Below are positions 60,232 to 64,000 of a DNA stretch of 64,000 bases, one piece after another. The stretch spans positions 52,653,048-52,717,047 of the forward strand of contig NC_054741.1 in NCBI RefSeq assembly GCF_018143015.1. The letters run 5' to 3'. A program made the position numbers and the translations under genes. This DNA is from Lytechinus variegatus (Eukaryota > Echinodermata > Echinoidea > Temnopleuroida > Toxopneustidae). A model generated the notes under the pieces. It saw nothing but the letters and a program-made list of their open reading frames with translations, searched no databases and was not told the DNA's origin. Positions within the stretch are counted from its first letter, which is position 1; each line of letters starts with the position of its first letter.

Positions 60232-61721
60232 ATGATGTTGATGATGATGATGAGGATGATAATGATGATGATGATGATGATGAAGATGATGATGGTGATG
60301 ACAATGATGATGATGATGGTGATGATGATGATAATGGTAGTGATGGTGATGATGATGGTGATGATGGTGATAATAATGATGATGATGGTGATGATGGTGA
60401 TGATGATGATGATGGTGGTGGTAGTGGTTGTGATGAGGAGGAGGATGATGATAATGATGATGATGAGGATGATGATGATGATAGGATGATGATGATGATG
60501 ATGAGGATGATGATGATGGTGATGACTGTAAAACTGATTAAGTTTAGAGAAAGGAGGAAAGGGGGAGGTGGGGGCTTCCTTGAGGAGAATTAACATGATG
60601 TAGAAAAAATATAAATTGCCTATCTTCCAACTGTATCATTATTTCCCAAAACTGATCCACAGATCCTGTGAATGCTACCTATGAATATACCAATAACATG
60701 TACAATGACGTGGTGGCCCATCTTCTAGAGCGTATCCATGAACGTGGCAGCAACTCTATCAACCTGATCATTGCAACACACAACATAGATTCAGTCAGCA
60801 AGGCAATGAAAAGGTATGAGAACATCATCATGTTGGACAAGAAATTTCTTTTATTGAAAAAAAATTGAATTAAAAAAAAAACACAATTACCATAAAAATT
60901 GTGTTTTATTTTGTGTACATTTATTGCTCTGATTTCTCAACTTGTTTTAAACGTGCTTCATTTCACTTTTGATGTTTAATGTATAGATACTTGATTTGAA
61001 AGAAAAATAACTTGAAAGAAAAATAAACAATTGAAATTGCATCAAAAATGAATTTTGACAATACTGTCTTACAAACACTTGATAAGGCTTACAATGATTT
61101 GAAAACACTAGCAACTGTTTATAGAAAAAAGATTTTAAAAGAAATTTTGAACATGTTTGAATTTACTTTTCAACAAGAACTACCATCTGTGACAATGAGA
61201 ACTGTTTGAGAATTGCAACCATTTATAAACCCTGGCAAAATCCCATCCTAATTCACAACAGTAACAAGCATTCGATGATTACCGAGATAACCCCATAGTG
61301 TTTTGCCATTATAAGATTCAAATCCATTATTCAATTCTGGGCAATTCCATAAAATAATCAACCTTTTTATACATCCGACCCCCATTTTTTTTCAAGTTTT
61401 ACTTCACTTCAGAAACTGACCAAGTCATGGTCATTTGAGAGCATTACAGACTGTCAAAACAACAAGAAATCAGAGACGGAGAATTTCATGAAGGTTCCAC
61501 GTATAGGGGGTTGGACGTACATATTTTATGGAATTGTATAAACCATTAACTTAGACTCTCGCAATTTTTTATTTAAGAGTATATTTTGTAGAAATTTTAA
61601 GACCTCTATTTGATTCTCTGCACCTGATTTAGGATGTGGGAACTAGGCCTAGCACCAAGAGAAGGTAGTGTAGTCTTTGGTCAGCTAATGGGAATGTGTG
61701 ATCACGTATCGTATGGACTAG
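48756..61721 (+). CDS. prodh2: Mitochondrial proline/hydroxyproline dehydrogenase, PRODH2-like (3' partial)
   Basis: Exons 48756-49220, 51958-52145, 52616-52751, 56098-56199, 57296-57370, 58376-58522, 59512-59641, 60663-60813 and 61633-61721 join in frame to 494 codons; the donor at 61722 shows the gene continues. The family oxidises proline or trans-4-hydroxyproline to the pyrroline carboxylate with FAD, in mitochondria. The N-terminus MIRARNSLIRATGRTYSS is Arg/Ser-rich without acids, as in a targeting peptide. Conserved blocks: RASFYGQFAA, TLVDAEYVSVNQA, WNTYQCYLK, FGVKVVRGAY, LIIATHN and FGQLMGMCDHVSYGLG. VDAEY, KRMWELGL, DHVS and the short linker after the YGQF block fit PRODH2 better than PRODH1, which has a long insertion and VDAEQ. 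The substrate-specificity residue lies in the missing C-terminus, so the hydroxyproline role is inferred. Confidence 0.85.
50575..51665. repeat. Tandem repeat array with DR1 sites, prodh2 intron 1
   Basis: Opens with tgtctcacctgcgaagcaaag and a GC-rich ggcggcggcg stretch, closes with aggtgagacggccag. In between, a unit of about 150-190 bp recurs, each with ggtcacatgacc, aaggtcaaaggtcatttag and ggtcaatgaactttggcc. Perfect AGGTCAAAGGTCA occurs at 50783-50795, 50975-50987, 51138-51150, 51288-51300 and 51441-51453. Confidence 0.8.
51958..52145 (+). CDS. prodh2: prodh2 exon 2
   Basis: Acceptor ctctcag, donor gtgagt. Encodes LRVLGDTLFSALMRASFYGQ and the short helical linker following it. Confidence 0.88.
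52616..52751 (+). CDS. prodh2: prodh2 exon 3
   Basis: Acceptor ctttcag, donor gtaggt. Encodes AKYDRNVETMLLCLDM and LSQLRVTSYIKADLL; the LRVT strand belongs to the (beta-alpha)8 barrel. Confidence 0.83.
53400..55900. mobile_element. Composite repeat with inverted flanks around a minisatellite (prodh2 intron 3)
   Basis: The left flank (53420-53830) has ccgatccgattttcc, tttgttttgatctccgac and aagcggtgggagg. The right flank (55630-55890) has these in reverse: tcctccgcttttgtcgg, agatcaaaacaaattc, gatccgatatccg. This suggests a non-autonomous DNA element whose interior is the 110-bp minisatellite. Exact termini were not resolved. Confidence 0.5.
53888..55590. repeat. 110-bp minisatellite array
   Basis: About 15-16 units containing taataatgcgtctttttcgg, gaggtcatgcgacctt, tacctccgccatcactacg and gttgtagagaaggtgaatatcat. 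gcgtc(t/c)tttt starts near 53972, 54078, 54188, 54298 and so on to 55500. 54211-54539 is repeated, identical by eye, at 54540-54868. Confidence 0.88.
56098..56199 (+). CDS. prodh2: prodh2 exon 4
   Basis: Acceptor ttatag, donor gtatga. 34 codons, AKLSDILATMDNN to DGNLM. Family match is weak in this variable segment; the frame and borders support it. Confidence 0.75.
56773..57072 (+). pseudogene. Penelope-like element GIY-YIG endonuclease remnant (prodh2 intron 4)
   Basis: A 300-bp open frame encodes TGRTLNNPLKEHKRGRR, then IAQHALNIGHNIAW and KKSLWIKRINPFNRGSS. This order (TGRTL..R.KEHKR, A.HAL..GH.I.W, IR....NR..G) is that of the C-terminal GIY-YIG endonuclease of Penelope-like retroelements. 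The GIY and YIG strands at the front are not recognisable, and no reverse transcriptase is seen upstream, so it is a truncated copy. Confidence 0.65.
57296..57370 (+). CDS. prodh2: prodh2 exon 5
   Basis: Acceptor ttgtag, donor gtaaag. Encodes DIPELTDAELIHLRNALKRM and DVVLQ, matching the helix before the VDAE strand. Confidence 0.83.
57867..58289. repeat. MITE with CAGTGC(T/A)TCCACT ends (prodh2 intron 5)
   Basis: Left gcagtgcttccactcttcctgg and right ccaggaagttccgttttgaaaagtggatgcactg pair. The interior repeats ttccaggaagtt words and includes a gctcgcttgcttcgctcgc patch. Confidence 0.55.
58376..58522 (+). CDS. prodh2: prodh2 exon 6: VDAE and WNTYQ motifs
   Basis: Acceptor aacag, donor gtaagg. 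Encodes IKTLVDAEYVSVNQA and LVWNTYQCYLK; the Asp of VDAE lines the active site in this family. Confidence 0.92.
58523..59511. other. prodh2 intron 6, no feature recognised
   Basis: AT-rich. A stretch of gacatttgacc/ggacatttac words at 59150-59300 may be a decayed simple repeat. Confidence 0.35.
59512..59641 (+). CDS. prodh2: prodh2 exon 7: VVRGAY motif
   Basis: Acceptor aatgtag, donor gtcagt. Encodes GFKFGVKVVRGAYMEYER; the VRGAY block contacts FAD in proline dehydrogenases. Confidence 0.92.
60095..60530. repeat. GAT/GGT microsatellite, prodh2 intron 7
   Basis: About 435 bp of gatgatgat with ggtggtggt interruptions; long ORFs on both strands here are artefacts. Confidence 0.9.
60663..60813 (+). 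CDS. prodh2: prodh2 exon 8: ATHN motif
   Basis: Acceptor atccacag, donor gtatga. Encodes DPVNATYEYTNNMYNDVVAH and LIIATHNIDSVSKAMK. Confidence 0.92.
61341..61536. repeat. AATTCCATAAAA-ended MITE, copy 2 (reverse)
   Basis: Ends caattccataaaataatc and attttatggaattg; interior gaccaagtcatggtcatttgag matches copy 1 at 15373-15574 in reverse complement. It lies about 95 bp before prodh2 exon 9. Confidence 0.6.
61633..61721 (+). CDS. prodh2: prodh2 exon 9: GQLMGMCDHVS
   Basis: Acceptor gatttag, donor gtaagc. Encodes MWELGLAPREGSVVFGQLMG and CDHVSYGL plus one base of a Gly codon. The next expected block, GQAGY..YKSIPYG, is not found before 64000. Confidence 0.92.
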
Positions 61722-61794
61722 GTAAGCTTCATTTAGTTTAATATTTAAGTAATTCTTTTGTAAATCTATTATCAACAAGAAATCATCTATGTTA

Positions 61795-62410
61795 ATAGTG
61801 ACCATTATAAATAGCGGTCCATATGAATAGTGGTCATTATGAATAGAAGTCATTATGAATAGTGGTCATTTTAAATAGCGGTCCATATGAATAGTGGTCA
61901 TTATGAATAGAAGTCAATATGAATAGTGGTCATTATGAATAGACGTACTTATGAATAGTGGTCATTATGAATAGCAGTCATTATGAATAGTGATCATTAT
62001 GAATAGCGGTCATTATGAATAGTGGTCATTATGAATAGCAGTCATTATGAATAGCAGTCATTATGAATAGCGGTCATTATGAATAGCGGTCATTATGAAT
62101 AGTGGTCATAGCGGTCATTATGAATGCGTTAATTATGAATGGGGGTCATTATGAATAGCGATCATTATGAATAGCGGTCATTATGAATAGCGGTCATTAT
62201 GAATAGCGGTCATTATGAATAGTGGTCATTATGAATAGCGGTCATTATGAATAGTGGTCATAATGAATATAACAGGCATGATGAATAGTGGTCATTATAA
62301 ATAGCGATCATTATGAATAGCGGTCATTATGAATAGCGGTCATTATGAATAGCAGTCATTATGAATAGCGGTCATTATGAATAGCGGTCATTATGAATAG
62401 CGGTCATTAT
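61795..62410. repeat. 16-bp minisatellite (GAATAGCGGTCATTAT)
   Basis: More than 35 head-to-tail copies with variants at one position of the core (agcggt, agtggt, agcagt, agaagt). No spacers separate the copies. Confidence 0.9.
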
Positions 62411-62549
62411 AGTCGATTTGACAGTCTCATTGGCTCAATACAACCTAGAAATGTTTTTTCCGATGAAGTTTTTTTCTTGATTCGTGTTCCTAAGGGGTCC
62501 TAGAACAAATTCAGCTTGGTTGCCAAAAGTTGCCGTTTGGGCAATTTTG

Positions 62550-63300
62550 CTAATTTGCATAAATCCAAAATGGCCGCCAGATGCCATCTTGAAAACCTAA
62601 CTTTTGAACCCCTGTCCACAAAATGAGTAATGACTCGTTTTAGGGGTTTATGAGATGTGTAGAACTGAATTCTGTAATCATTTTTGCAATATAAGGTCAT
62701 CTTTAGGTCAAATCCAATATGGCCGCCATATGCAATCTTGAAAAATTGACTTTTGTTCCCCTTGCCCAAGAATGACGAGTAATACCTCTACTTAGGGGTT
62801 TTGGGGTGTGCAGAATCCATTTCTGCTTTCTATTTTGCAATATAATGTCATCTTCAGGTCAAATCCAAGATGGCCGCCATATGACACCATCTTGAAATAT
62901 CAATTTTTGAACCCTTTGCCCCAGAATCATGCATAATAACTCTATTCATGAGTCATTAGGTATGTTGATTATATTCATGTAGTTATTTTGCACAAAGGAT
63001 AATCTTCAGATAAAATCCAAGATGGCCGCCAACCGCCATCTTGAAAAATTACTGTCTGAGGCTTATACGTGTTAGAACTAATGTAAAGGGATTTCAGTAA
63101 GATACTCATTTCTTTTATTAATTCTCAAGTTTTTGTCCCAGAATCATGAATAATATCCCTCTTTTCGTGAGTTATCATTTGGTATGTTTATTCAATTTCT
63201 GTTCATAATTTTGCAATGTAGGATCATCTCCAGGTCAAAATAATCCAACATGACCACTAAACGCCATATTAAGAAATAAAAAAAAACTACTTCCGAGACT
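62550..63300. repeat. About 150-bp tandem repeat with AAGATGGCCGCC
   Basis: aaatccaagatggccgcc-type cores at 62561, 62711, 62861 and 63013, with a decayed fifth near 63238. Each is followed by gccatcttgaaaa and about 100 bp of related AT-rich sequence (tttttgaaccc, cagaatcatg, ttttgcaatata). Confidence 0.75.
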
Positions 63301-64000
63301 ATTGAACCTTGAAGAAGTGCTGTCCCTAATAAGGTTGTTGTTATGTATTGGAGCTCAAGTAAGGGGATTTCAGTGAGAATGATTCATTTCTTTTAACCAC
63401 TCCATTTTTAGTTCGAGGTCAAGTCATGTCTAAGATGGTCAGATGGTTGATAGATTTCGTCATTAACCAATTACTTTAGAATTAAACCATTCAAGGTTTG
63501 GGCTATGATTTCGGGAGTTTTGATCCCTTTTTTATTTCTGTGCAACCATACTTTTCCAGTGAAATGACTTTAAAGTATTATTTGAATTAAAAAGTGATTT
63601 CTCCGTATTTTTTTTTCAAAAAAATTAATTTAATTATTAACTTCCTTTATAAGTATTATTGGACTTTTCCTCCTGACAAGAGCCATTGACTTGGTCAGCA
63701 GGAGTGCACTCTTTAGCCTCCTGCAGAAGATAGGCTCCCCAAGACTGTTCCACGGTCAGGATTGTTCTCATTCGTGAAATGTTTTACGGAAACGATGTCG
63801 CCCCTGCCTCTCAAGAAGTGGGAGTACAAGACCTAGTCATACATAACAGCTGCCTGTCTTGTGCATGTAAGGGGTTTGGACCATCCATCAGACTTTGAGA
63901 CAGTCAGAAATCCTGATAGACTCAAAACACCGACTGTCCTCCAGATATGTATATCAATAGCACACACTCGTCTGGTTATAGTGGACTCCTCACCTACCTT

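Larger units (their letters stand above)
61722..64000. other. prodh2 intron 9 to window end
   Basis: Holds the 16-bp minisatellite and the ATGGCCGCC repeat listed separately. From 63660 the base composition becomes less AT-rich (cctcctgacaagagccattg onward), but no conserved prodh2 block or other protein could be recognised in either strand. Confidence 0.45.

Noticed and set aside
60016..60596. Long ORFs on both strands (157 and 184 residues)
   Set aside because: Translated GAT/GGT microsatellite in prodh2 intron 7; no domain and open in several frames at once.
61795..62410. CRISPR-like direct repeats
   Set aside because: Copies are contiguous with no unique spacers, the DNA is a eukaryotic intron, and no cas gene exists.
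63660..64000. Less AT-rich end of the window as a coding exon
   Set aside because: Several short frames on both strands were read; none matched the missing prodh2 C-terminus or any family I could name.

Overview
The window is eukaryotic nuclear DNA from a deuterostome invertebrate, most likely an echinoderm and probably a sea urchin. The evidence is short conserved exons with canonical GT-AG borders spread over AT-rich introns, protein matches to animal gene families, tRNA-derived SINEs ending in ATT triplets, many short inverted-repeat elements (MITEs), and GAT/ATT microsatellites. The phylum is inferred from the repeat style and was not tested.

Four protein-coding genes were reconstructed exon by exon, all on the + strand. 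(1) 287-6555: the 3' part of an SLC7-family amino-acid transporter (light subunit of a heteromeric transporter), from TM7 to the stop. It carries two homologous 104-bp copies of the TM8 exon that cannot both be included without shifting the frame. (2) 12925-22929: complete cdt1, the replication-licensing factor, 10 exons and about 667 residues, with an N-terminal PIP degron. (3) 27947-40331: complete npepl1, an M17 leucyl-aminopeptidase-like protein, 12 exons and 524 residues, all metal and catalytic residues kept, one intron with a GC-AG border. (4) 48756-61721: the first nine coding exons of a mitochondrial proline/hydroxyproline dehydrogenase closest to PRODH2; the last exons lie beyond the window.

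The rest is introns and spacers rich in repeats. Notable items are: a nested fold-back cluster with three tRNA-like heads in cdt1 intron 3; two tRNA-derived SINEs and a SINE body fragment near the end of npepl1; an array in prodh2 intron 1 with five perfect AGGTCAAAGGTCA (DR1) sites; a 110-bp minisatellite with a duplicated trimer unit in prodh2 intron 3; a Penelope-type GIY-YIG endonuclease remnant in prodh2 intron 4; a 16-bp minisatellite and a 150-bp ATGGCCGCC repeat after the last visible prodh2 exon; and at least a dozen MITE-like hairpins.

The four genes do not form a pathway. Their roles are membrane amino-acid exchange, DNA replication licensing, peptide trimming and imino-acid catabolism. 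No operon logic applies, and no CRISPR, phage or bacterial system is present. All calls come from reading and translating the sequence by eye; no alignment or database search was run.
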